Assembly (NCBI GenBank): GCA_009778135.1
Contig: WRKJ01000090.1
Coordinates: 1-34,773 of the forward strand
Source: Defluviitaleaceae bacterium
GTDB lineage: Bacteria; Bacillota_I; Bacilli_A; MOL361; Turicibacteraceae
Direction: 5' to 3'
Length of the DNA stretch: 34,773 bases
The position numbers were made by a program, and so were the translations under genes. Positions 7,200 to 13,800 of the stretch are shown piece by piece; the stretch's first letter is position 1; the number at the start of each line of letters is the position of its first letter. The notes under the pieces were generated by a model that did no database searches, was not told where the DNA came from, and saw only the letters and a list, made by a program, of their open reading frames with translations.

Positions 7200-9053
7200 T
7201 TATTTGTACCATTGAGCCTGTTTTTCAAACATATCTTTGTATTGAACACATGTTCTTATTAATTCTTCATGCGTGCCAGTAGCTAAAATCTGACCATTAT
7301 CCATTAGAATGATTCGATCTGCAAACCGAGTGATTCCTAATCTATGAGAAATCATAACAACTGTTTTCTCGTGTGTCAGTTCTGAAAAAAGTTTGAATAT
7401 TTCTACCTCAGCAACAGGATCTAATGCGGATGTCGGCTCATCTAAAACAATTAGATCATATTTTTTGATTAATCCACGAGCAATAGCAAGTCTTTGCCAT
7501 TGACCACCAGACAAATCAACACCAAAATCATATAGCTTGTCTAATTTTGTATGCATACCTAGATCAAGTTGATTTGTTTTTTTATCGAAACCAACCTTAC
7601 TGAGTAGTTGTTCAATTTCTTGCTCTGTTACTTTGTCTATTGATTCACCAGCACCAATGAGAATATTATCATGAATAGAATAAATGTACCTAATATAATC
7701 TTGCAAGATAGCAGACACTCTTTTTCTGTATGAATTTACATTGTATTCTTGTATGGCATGTCCATTAATCATCATATTTCCATCAAAATCAGAATATAAT
7801 CTTAACAAGATATTTACTAAAGTTGTCTTCCCTGAACCATTTTCCCCAACAATTGCAATTTTTTCTCCCTTTTCAATGGATAAATCAATTCCGTTTAGCG
7901 CATGAGTTGCGCTTCCAGGGTACTTGTAACAGATGCTCTTAAAATCAATTCGATCAATAGAATTAATATTCATCTGTTGAAGGGTTGGTGGTGAACGATA
8001 ATCACCTAAAATACTCATCATTTGGCTCATAGTTAGTTTCATTTCAGATACTCTGCCCGCACCTCCCCAAAATGATTCTAAAGAGCGTTGAATTGTCAAG
8101 ATAGCCGTGGTCAACGAGACATATGCCCCAATGCTGAGCGATTCATGGGCTACCATGTAAATCAAGAAAAATGCTGAAAAAAAACTAACAAGTTGCATCA
8201 AAATCGCAGAAAGAGCCCTTGATTGTGCCCCCTTCTTCTGAAGTTTGATTTCCTTGGATGTGTAATCATAAAACAGCTCAGACCATCGCTTAAGTAAAAA
8301 GGAATCTGAACCAAATATTTTGATTTCCTTCTGACCATTTCGGTCACTAAACAGACCTGTTGTATACATCATTTCGTTAAATGTAGATGCATTATCCCAC
8401 TCTAAATCAAAACGTCGTTTTTTAAATACTAAAATAATAATGAATTGCGGAAGTGTACTCAAAATCAATGCAATAGGTAATGACCAATGTACTAAGAACA
8501 TAATAATAGCAATACCGATAATCTCTATGACATTTGTAACAGCATCCACCATATCTTTTAACAATGAAAAACCATCTTCTTGAATTGCCTCATTCGCTTT
8601 TCTTAATCTTTTCAAAAACATGTTGTTTTCAAAATGATCTATGTTTACGCTACAAAGTGCTTTATATAATGATTTCTGAATTTCAAATGAAGCATCACGT
8701 TTTATAATATCATATAAATGAGAGCTAATCATATTAGATATTACGGCAGCTAATTGAAGCACACAAATTATTCCAACAAGTATCATTACATAGAACAATG
8801 GTTGAGAATCAACGTAAACAGCTGTTGCTGCATTCACGACCTGAACATTATAATAAATAAGTGCTGGTGGAACTAGCGAAACAGCTATAGATAATAATAG
8901 CCATATCACGACAGCTATTTTATTTCTAGCAATACTTTTTTTATATATAGAAATTATCCATTTAACAAATTTTCTATAACCAACTTCAAGATAGATATCT
9001 TGTTCATCTGCCATATCCTCATGATATTTTCTTCGTTCTTCTACTTCTATCAT
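7200..9053 (-). CDS. Lasso peptide ABC exporter (D protein), fused membrane and ATPase domains
   Basis: The 617-residue protein has six predicted membrane helices in the first about 330 residues and a nucleotide-binding domain after about 368: Walker A GENGSGKT (403-410), signature LSGGQ (514-518), Walker B LIVLDE (534-539) and the H-loop in MISHRLG. There is no N-terminal C39 peptidase domain, so it exports without removing a leader. This fits a lasso system, where the B protein cleaves the leader. The start codon overlaps the preceding stop (ATGA), so translation is coupled to the thioredoxin-like gene. Type-I exporters of this form are the standard D component of lasso clusters. Confidence 0.85.
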   Translation of the reverse strand: MIEVEERRKYHEDMADEQDIYLEVGYRKFVKWIISIYKKSIARNKIAVVIWLLLSIAVSLVPPALIYYNVQVVNAATAVYVDSQPLFYVMILVGIICVLQLAAVISNMISSHLYDIIKRDASFEIQKSLYKALCSVNIDHFENNMFLKRLRKANEAIQEDGFSLLKDMVDAVTNVIEIIGIAIIMFLVHWSLPIALILSTLPQFIIILVFKKRRFDLEWDNASTFNEMMYTTGLFSDRNGQKEIKIFGSDSFLLKRWSELFYDYTSKEIKLQKKGAQSRALSAILMQLVSFFSAFFLIYMVAHESLSIGAYVSLTTAILTIQRSLESFWGGAGRVSEMKLTMSQMMSILGDYRSPPTLQQMNINSIDRIDFKSICYKYPGSATHALNGIDLSIEKGEKIAIVGENGSGKTTLVNILLRLYSDFDGNMMINGHAIQEYNVNSYRKRVSAILQDYIRYIYSIHDNILIGAGESIDKVTEQEIEQLLSKVGFDKKTNQLDLGMHTKLDKLYDFGVDLSGGQWQRLAIARGLIKKYDLIVLDEPTSALDPVAEVEIFKLFSELTHEKTVVMISHRLGITRFADRIILMDNGQILATGTHEELIRTCVQYKDMFEKQAQWYK

Positions 9054-9544
9054 GTAATTAAACCTACTGTCTCAAATTCTTCTAAATATTGCTCATAAGA
9101 GATTGATTTTTCTTCAACTTTTAAGTCCTTTATTTTCACTGCAAATGGAAAAATAGTAATATTGAATTCATTTTGTAATTGCTCAAAATTAATACATATG
9201 ATAGGAAAATCATAATTCTGACTCGTTTTCCATTCTGCAATATCCGATTTTTCTCCAACTGCAGCTATTGTCACAAAATCTTGATATTTTAAATAGTCCC
9301 TTTGAATTCTACTCAACATCTCTTTACATTGGAAACAATCAACAGATACAAATAAATATAATTGTTCTTCCTTTTTATTATGTTGCTCCAAGCTATCAAT
9401 AGTGTCAAAATCACTCAAATCTAATATTGAACCAATTTTAGGACCAATCCTTTCGGGATAGTTGAGCTTATAGTCAACGAACCAAAGCCAACACAATAAA
9501 ACTCCCATGAAGACAGTCAACAAGTAAAAAAGTTCTGCATACAT
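9050..9544 (-). CDS. Membrane-anchored thioredoxin-like protein with CXXC (MauD-like)
   Basis: The 164-residue product has one N-terminal membrane helix (about residues 3-24) followed by a thioredoxin-like domain. The latter has an active-site CFQC (Cys70, Cys73) after a hydrophobic strand (YLFVSVD) and a later Pro-containing strand (FPFAVKI), where thioredoxins have their cis-Pro. The ATG at 9544 is chosen: GGGAGG lies 8 bases upstream and the previous gene ends 2 bases before; an upstream in-frame start at 9601 lies inside that gene. It follows a MauE-like membrane protein, as MauD follows MauE in methylamine operons. In this cluster the likely job is disulfide formation or shuffling in the four-Cys precursor, which is inferred. 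Confidence 0.72.
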   Translation of the reverse strand: MYAELFYLLTVFMGVLLCWLWFVDYKLNYPERIGPKIGSILDLSDFDTIDSLEQHNKKEEQLYLFVSVDCFQCKEMLSRIQRDYLKYQDFVTIAAVGEKSDIAEWKTSQNYDFPIICINFEQLQNEFNITIFPFAVKIKDLKVEEKSISYEQYLEEFETVGLIT

Positions 9545-9546
9545 AT

Positions 9547-10074
9547 TTATACCCTCCCAGACAATTGATCGCCATATAATTGACCCAAAAGCACACCCCA
9601 AAAGATTCCTATTGAGGCTAGGCTTATGGGAAGTATTTCATTTAAACGAATTGTATCCATAACAACGAGCAAAGAATCACTGGAAATCAAAAGACAAATA
9701 ATTGTTATAATTAGATAACAGGAAAAATTAAAGAATCCACCAAAGCCAAGCTTAGATTTAATAAGTTTCCCATAACAAAAACAAGCTACACTTTTTCTCT
9801 CTGTTATGACCTTTATATTTAAGGCGATAAAGAAAAGGCAGTAAAAGCAAATTAGGACATATGTATAAATGCTATTAAATAATAGCAATGAAATAAACAT
9901 AGCCAGCTCAAACAATGGCAAAATCATACCTAAAATACGTCCTAACTGGTCAGGGAAATATTCAAGATTGGATGCAAATAAAATTGTATCACGATACCAT
10001 CGCAATTTTGCAACACTGCAAAACAAAAATTTTACTGCCAATACTATAAGTAAGACATCATATATCGTTCTCAT
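9547..10074 (-). CDS. MauE/DoxX-like redox membrane protein, second copy
   Basis: The 175-residue integral membrane protein has four or five helices and a cytoplasmic-side C-F-C motif (Cys98 and Cys100 in SVACFCYG), placed where MauE proteins carry CGCFG. MauE-like proteins are thought to pass electrons between membrane quinones or thiols and a thioredoxin-like partner, much as DsbB/DsbD do. The start is set at the ATG at 10074 with GGAGG 5 bases upstream; the longer frame would begin at a TTG overlapping that site. It lies 12 bases after the first MauE-like gene and 2 bases before the CXXC thioredoxin. Function is inferred from family and context. Confidence 0.68.
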   Translation of the reverse strand: MRTIYDVLLIVLAVKFLFCSVAKLRWYRDTILFASNLEYFPDQLGRILGMILPLFELAMFISLLLFNSIYTYVLICFYCLFFIALNIKVITERKSVACFCYGKLIKSKLGFGGFFNFSCYLIITIICLLISSDSLLVVMDTIRLNEILPISLASIGIFWGVLLGQLYGDQLSGRV

Positions 10075-10087
10075 TTTTTCCTCCAAT

Positions 10088-10525
10088 TTATAAGTAAAAA
10101 ATTAAAAAATTAAGTAACCCTAAGAAAAGTATTGAAATGTTTTTAAAAATAGTTGTGAAATTAACAAAGCGTGGGAGCGTTACATAACACCCACAGTTTA
10201 TATCTGTTACATTTTCCTTTCCAGAAAACATTAAGCAAATATATATGAGTTGAATAAACACAATAAGCAATGATGCAAATCTAACATACCCAGGGAAAAT
10301 TAACATCGGCGTAACAATAAATTCAATTGACAGTAGTAAGATAGGATTTATCTTCTTAAAAATATTGGAATTCAAAGTGTACTCTTGGAATGCACGATAA
10401 TAGTCTCCCAATCGTTGGTTCTTTTTTATAACACTTCTGTAATAAATAATCAAAAGTAAAGCAGAGAAAATATAGTTTAGAGGATGATAGCTAGAGTAAT
10501 CAAAGAAACTTAAAAACATCGTCAT
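10088..10525 (-). CDS. MauE-like redox membrane protein, first copy
   Basis: The 145-residue product is a helical membrane protein with a MauE-type NCGCY motif (Cys111, Cys113) between the third and fourth helices. It differs a lot from the neighbouring MauE-like protein, so the pair is an old duplication or two independent recruits. The start is set at the ATG at 10525, preceded by AAGGAGAGGTGG; the in-frame ATG at 10546 would place that site inside the coding region. It overlaps the end of the thioredoxin-like gene by 26 bases, which points to coupled translation and a working pair. Confidence 0.66.
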   Translation of the reverse strand: MTMFLSFFDYSSYHPLNYIFSALLLIIYYRSVIKKNQRLGDYYRAFQEYTLNSNIFKKINPILLLSIEFIVTPMLIFPGYVRFASLLIVFIQLIYICLMFSGKENVTDINCGCYVTLPRFVNFTTIFKNISILFLGLLNFLIFYL

Positions 10526-10877
10526 ATTCCACCTCTCCTTGTTCATTGCAAAACAACAAACATGGCGTTTCTGTCATATTTATTGTTTCTATAATAAGTG
10601 CGTACTCTTCTAGACTCGCTTCATCTATCCAATATAAATGGACAGGATGGTTATACGCTGTTCTTATCCTTCGCACTGCCTTGTAAAATAACTCAATATC
10701 TTCCTCTTGCTCCTTTTTCAAGCTTATAAGATAGCAACAATCTTTCTTCAATTTAAGTGTTAACAAATCTCGCCTAGATTCAAAAAAATCCATTCGTAAA
10801 GCTAATTTTTTTGATAATAATGCAAATACTAAGATAGTAAAAATTATAAATGAAATAAGTGAGTAAATATATATCAT
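10500..10877 (-). CDS. Membrane-anchored thioredoxin-fold-like protein without CXXC
   Basis: The 125-residue product has an N-terminal membrane helix (about residues 3-22) and a soluble part. The end of that part reads like the second half of a thioredoxin fold: HPVHLYWIDEAS, then ETPCLLFCNEQGEV with Pro105 at the cis-Pro position. The usual CXXC is absent; instead there is Cys47-Cys48 after a short strand, plus Cys106 and Cys110. It may be a chaperone-like or altered-redox partner of the MauE-like protein it overlaps. Its start codon and possible ribosome binding sites lie inside one arm of a 31-bp inverted repeat. The GGAAGG is 15 bases from the ATG; a nearer, weaker AAAGAG may serve. The fold assignment is tentative. 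Confidence 0.55.
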   Translation of the reverse strand: MIYIYSLISFIIFTILVFALLSKKLALRMDFFESRRDLLTLKLKKDCCYLISLKKEQEEDIELFYKAVRRIRTAYNHPVHLYWIDEASLEEYALIIETINMTETPCLLFCNEQGEVEYDDVFKFL

Positions 10878-10902
10878 TGTACTCTTTGCATTCCTTCCTT
10901 CA
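10872..10902 (-). repeat. Inverted repeat arm, right side of the precursor transcript
   Basis: This 31-bp arm matches the reverse complement of 11265-11295 at 30 of 31 positions. On the minus-strand transcript it is the 3' arm and contains GGAAGG (complement of 10893-10898) and the AUG (10875-10877) of the thioredoxin-like gene. The single mismatch becomes a G-U pair in RNA. Confidence 0.95.
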
Positions 10903-10965
10903 TTTTATTTAGATCAGTTTTTTATCTCTAAATCTATATAAAATTTTTATAATTTGTAGCAATTC

Positions 10966-10999
10966 AAAACTTTCAAGTCACAGATAGATTGAAAGTTTT
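10966..10999 (-). promoter_or_regulatory. Stem-loop directly after the lasso precursor stop
   Basis: AAAACTTTCAA (10966-10976) and TTGAAAGTTTT (10989-10999) form a perfect 11-bp stem with a 12-base loop, starting 2 bases after the precursor stop codon on the minus strand. The stem is AT-rich and lacks an adjacent U-tract. I read it as an mRNA-stabilising or partial-attenuation hairpin rather than a full terminator. It would favour precursor over downstream genes. Confidence 0.7.
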
Positions 11000-11001
11000 A
11001 A

Positions 11002-11238
11002 TTAACACTCATGGCCTGTTGCACATCTGGTTTGGTTTCGACATACAGTTGTAGTAGTGAATACTTGTCTATTTCCAACCCATCTTACTGTAGTTGTTGA
11101 TACGCGAGTTCTCCAGTTTGCTCTTCTCGCTCCTGTTCTATCAAGACTCCAATTTTCAACTCCTAATCCACAGCTTCCTTTAACAATGTCAATAGAATTT
11201 CCATGTTTGTTTAGGGAGGGTGCAATATACATTTTCAT
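11002..11238 (-). CDS. Lasso peptide precursor with an unusually long four-cysteine core
   Basis: The 78-residue product begins MKMYIAPSLNKHG, which fits the lasso leader motif YxxPxLxxxG exactly (Tyr4, Pro7, Leu9, Gly13). In the canonical pattern five residues, then a Thr, then one residue precede the core Gly. Here that gives NSIDI, Val19 in place of Thr, Lys20, and core Gly1 = residue 21. Core residue 8 is Glu28, so a Gly1-Glu8 macrolactam ring is expected. The core is 58 residues with Cys at core positions 3, 46, 52 and 58 (the last residue), rich in Thr and Arg. GGAG lies 9 bases before the ATG. It sits between the cyclase and the redox genes. An alternative ring (Gly26 to Asp33) has the wrong leader spacing. 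Confidence 0.83.
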   Translation of the reverse strand: MKMYIAPSLNKHGNSIDIVKGSCGLGVENWSLDRTGARRANWRTRVSTTTVRWVGNRQVFTTTTVCRNQTRCATGHEC

Positions 11239-11264
11239 ATTTAACAGCTCCTTTTTTATGATTT

Positions 11265-11295
11265 TGAAGGAAGGAATGCAAAGAATACAATGATA
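11265..11295 (-). repeat. Inverted repeat arm, left side of the precursor transcript
   Basis: Partner of the 10872-10902 arm. It lies between the cyclase stop and the precursor's ribosome binding site and has no other apparent role. The two arms enclose the precursor gene, its ribosome binding site and its 3' stem-loop. Confidence 0.95.
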
Positions 11296-11299
11296 AAAT

Positions 11300-13051
11300 T
11301 TACTTCCCAGAATTTTCTGCTAACCATAGCTCTAAACACAGCATAGAAAAAATCTCATTGCTAAATTCTTTCCCTGCACGAAAATCCTGTAACATTGTAA
11401 GCCACTCTTCTTTATTCACGTCTGACTCACACAGGTGTTCTTGCCGATACTGCTCCACAACTGAATATACCTTGCTCCAAACCTCATTAATCCCTTTAAA
11501 TGACAAAGAAACATGCTGAGTTTTTTGAGTTTTATTGATAATTCCTGTGGGAAGATATTGCTTCATACCTTCTCTGATTAAATATTTATCTTTAGTTTTT
11601 TGAAATAGCATTTCACCTGGAATAGTATAAATGAATTCAACTAAATCCTTATCCAAAAAAGGATGGCGCATAGAAATATTAAATATTGGTGCCATATCTC
11701 GATCTAAAAGCTTAAACGTTCTAGCATAAAATATTTGCGTATATATATGCCTTTGATTCTGCGTTTTTATCTTACTCATATTACTTTTGAGATGAGCTAA
11801 CATAATATCATCTACTTCCACGCTTTCACGTTTGATAAGATTTTTTATGATGCTTAGGTATATTGATTCATCATACATATGGCTAACATCTTTGAGATAC
11901 TTAAATAGATAAAAAATCCTTCCACGCTTCATTAAATCAACACTTGTAAGCGGAGTTCCAGCCAACAAATAATCCGCTGCATAACCATCAATAAGATTTA
12001 CAATATTATTCTGAAAAGCGTATTCTAATATTTTCAACGTAAAACTAGAAGACAGCGATGGACAATGTGGTTCGTTTGAAATCGGGTATCGTTCGGGATA
12101 GTTTACCAACATCCCACAATCATCACAATTCACTAACCCAGGCTCTGTATTGTACATGCCACATACTTCTTGTATCAATGATGTTTCATCGCAATCCTGA
12201 AGCTGAGCAAACACACCACTCACTGGCTGAATATCATCTATTTCTAAGATACTTTTTGAAATTGCAAACAAAGTAGTAGAATCTAGCCCGCCACTCATAG
12301 CGACTCCATTTTTTTCAGGCAATAATCGGCGTTCTAACGCTTGAGTCATTAGAATTCGAAATTGTTCAAAATATTCATCCTCTGTTTTATAGCGAGTAAT
12401 AGCTTTTACATCACTCAAATCCCAATATTTGTTTGTTTCTATTTTACTACTATCCAAATTGATGGATACATAATGTCCAGGTAACACTCGAAAAACATTA
12501 GCATATGGTGTTTCATTGCCAGTATAAATCCCATTTAACTGAAGAAAATCTCTAAAATACTGTTTGTTCCATTGCTGTTGATCAATAATTTCTTCTAATA
12601 AAAATAAATCTGTACTGGCATTTAAAACGTTATTTGAAAAACACCAAAATATTTCTTTTATCCCTAATGGATCAATAACAAGGAATACTTTATTTTTTCT
12701 CTTATCAAACAATATAAAGGAAAATTCACCATTCAATTCACTAAAGATTTTCGCACCGCACTTCTCATATAACAGCAACAAAAATTCTTCATTAAATTGT
12801 AATTCATACTTATCGCAAAGTTCAGACCAATTAAATATTTCAATATCCCCAAAAATGCAAATATCATCATTTGATATATTAGAGACATCATATTTATACT
12901 TACATGTTTCAATACTCATAAATGAGCAGATATCATCTTTATAATAATCTTGATCGGTTATTTTCAAAGATTTAAATTTACTTTTACAAACTTCTTCTAA
13001 AGTTTGAGGTGGATCAGATCCCCTATTAATACTCCATTTAACCCACTTCAT
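11300..13051 (-). CDS. Lasso cyclase (C protein, asparagine synthetase B-like)
   Basis: The 583-residue product has an N-terminal glutamine-hydrolase-like domain without the catalytic N-terminal Cys2 (it starts MKWVKW), as expected for lasso cyclases that do not use glutamine. It then has an ATP-pyrophosphatase domain with the PP-loop SGGLDST (residues 253-259) and the C-terminal MRHPFLDKDLVEF motif. It should adenylate the ring Glu side chain and join it to the core N-terminus. The start is placed at the ATG at 13051 with AAGGAG 11 bases upstream; an in-frame GTG at 13063 directly abuts that site. It overlaps the B2 gene end by 14 bases. Genuine asparagine synthetase is excluded by the missing Cys and by context. 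Confidence 0.9.
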   Translation of the reverse strand: MKWVKWSINRGSDPPQTLEEVCKSKFKSLKITDQDYYKDDICSFMSIETCKYKYDVSNISNDDICIFGDIEIFNWSELCDKYELQFNEEFLLLLYEKCGAKIFSELNGEFSFILFDKRKNKVFLVIDPLGIKEIFWCFSNNVLNASTDLFLLEEIIDQQQWNKQYFRDFLQLNGIYTGNETPYANVFRVLPGHYVSINLDSSKIETNKYWDLSDVKAITRYKTEDEYFEQFRILMTQALERRLLPEKNGVAMSGGLDSTTLFAISKSILEIDDIQPVSGVFAQLQDCDETSLIQEVCGMYNTEPGLVNCDDCGMLVNYPERYPISNEPHCPSLSSSFTLKILEYAFQNNIVNLIDGYAADYLLAGTPLTSVDLMKRGRIFYLFKYLKDVSHMYDESIYLSIIKNLIKRESVEVDDIMLAHLKSNMSKIKTQNQRHIYTQIFYARTFKLLDRDMAPIFNISMRHPFLDKDLVEFIYTIPGEMLFQKTKDKYLIREGMKQYLPTGIINKTQKTQHVSLSFKGINEVWSKVYSVVEQYRQEHLCESDVNKEEWLTMLQDFRAGKEFSNEIFSMLCLELWLAENSGK

Positions 13052-13478
13052 GAAAGTTTTCACTCCTTAACATAACATTGTACTTTGAAGTTTCATAATC
13101 TGCTTCAAAGAAATTTTCATCCCCTAACATAATCCAAGCATGTGCACTGAATGGAAAAGGACAAGTACCGATAACCAGCGAAACGGGCAACCCATACTTT
13201 TCTCGAATCACGCTGTATAGAAAAAAGGATTGGTGAATGCATTGGGCTTCAAATGGAAGGAATCGGCAAGTTGACATGCACGCTATAATCCAATTATTCA
13301 TCTCATTATCAACCATCAATAATTCCTGCTCAGAATAGGAGCTATAATCAATCAATGGATACCCCTCACTATCATGAGAATACTCCTTAAACATTCGTGT
13401 CAGACCACGCTTCTTAAGCTTAGTGTTGAATTTAATAATAGAATAGTATGCATATAACCAATAATAGCATCGTTTCAT
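13038..13478 (-). CDS. Lasso leader peptidase (B2 protein, transglutaminase fold)
   Basis: The 146-residue product has the Cys-His-Asp arrangement of lasso B2 proteases: Cys80 in FEAQCIHQSFF, His113 in SAHAWI and Asp120 shortly after. It belongs to the transglutaminase-like family that removes the leader peptide. It lies directly after B1 (10 bases) and its end overlaps the cyclase. No strong SD is seen; translation may be coupled to B1. The length is normal for a stand-alone B2. Confidence 0.9.
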   Translation of the reverse strand: MKRCYYWLYAYYSIIKFNTKLKKRGLTRMFKEYSHDSEGYPLIDYSSYSEQELLMVDNEMNNWIIACMSTCRFLPFEAQCIHQSFFLYSVIREKYGLPVSLVIGTCPFPFSAHAWIMLGDENFFEADYETSKYNVMLRSENFHEVG

Positions 13479-13488
13479 AAATGAATCT

Positions 13489-13764
13489 TCATCCCTTCTT
13501 ATGAGATTTTTTTTTGATTATTTTTTCTGCATGAAGTTCGTTCAAGAATTTCTCCACATCTTCAAAGGCTTGTTTTTCAGACATCTCATATTCAACAACC
13601 ATTTTTTTCACTATTTCTTCTTGAGATAACGCCTGTTCAATACATTCCCAAATGTATGATGATACATCATACAAAGAGTAAAACTGACCGCTATCCATAT
13701 CCAACAGTATAAAGCCAGCTTCATTTTTTTGTACAACGATTTCTGGATTTTTAACAAATATCAT
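13489..13764 (-). CDS. Lasso leader-binding RRE protein (B1, PqqD-like)
   Basis: The 91-residue product is a PqqD-like winged-helix RiPP recognition element: strands around VVQKNEAGFILLDMDSGQFY, then helices with SSYIWECIEQ and a C-terminal basic tail. In split lasso systems this protein binds the leader's Tyr-Pro-Leu motif, which the precursor has, and delivers it to B2 and C. It is encoded just upstream of B2. The ribosome binding site before the ATG at 13764 is weak. It is not part of PQQ synthesis, since no other pqq gene is present. Confidence 0.9.
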   Translation of the reverse strand: MIFVKNPEIVVQKNEAGFILLDMDSGQFYSLYDVSSYIWECIEQALSQEEIVKKMVVEYEMSEKQAFEDVEKFLNELHAEKIIKKKSHKKG

Positions 13765-13800
13765 GGTATACCAACTTTCTTCGTGCCCGTCTGATTGCTA

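Noticed and set aside
9050-10877. Methylamine utilisation operon
   Set aside because: Only MauE- and MauD-like proteins are present; no methylamine dehydrogenase subunits, and the neighbours are lasso genes.
10966-10999. Full transcription terminator after the precursor
   Set aside because: The stem is AT-rich and no U-tract follows. The genes behind it have no evident promoter, so readthrough is needed.
11057-11293. A 78-codon plus-strand ORF covering the lasso precursor
   Set aside because: It is antisense to a precursor with a perfect leader motif and SD. It has no SD of its own and it ends inside the inverted repeat.
11300-13051. Genuine asparagine synthetase asnB
   Set aside because: The N-terminal catalytic Cys2 is missing, the C-terminal motifs fit lasso cyclases, and the gene overlaps B2.
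13489-13764. PQQ biosynthesis gene pqqD
   Set aside because: No pqqA, pqqC or pqqE nearby; stand-alone PqqD-like proteins are the RRE of lasso systems, and B2 and C are adjacent.
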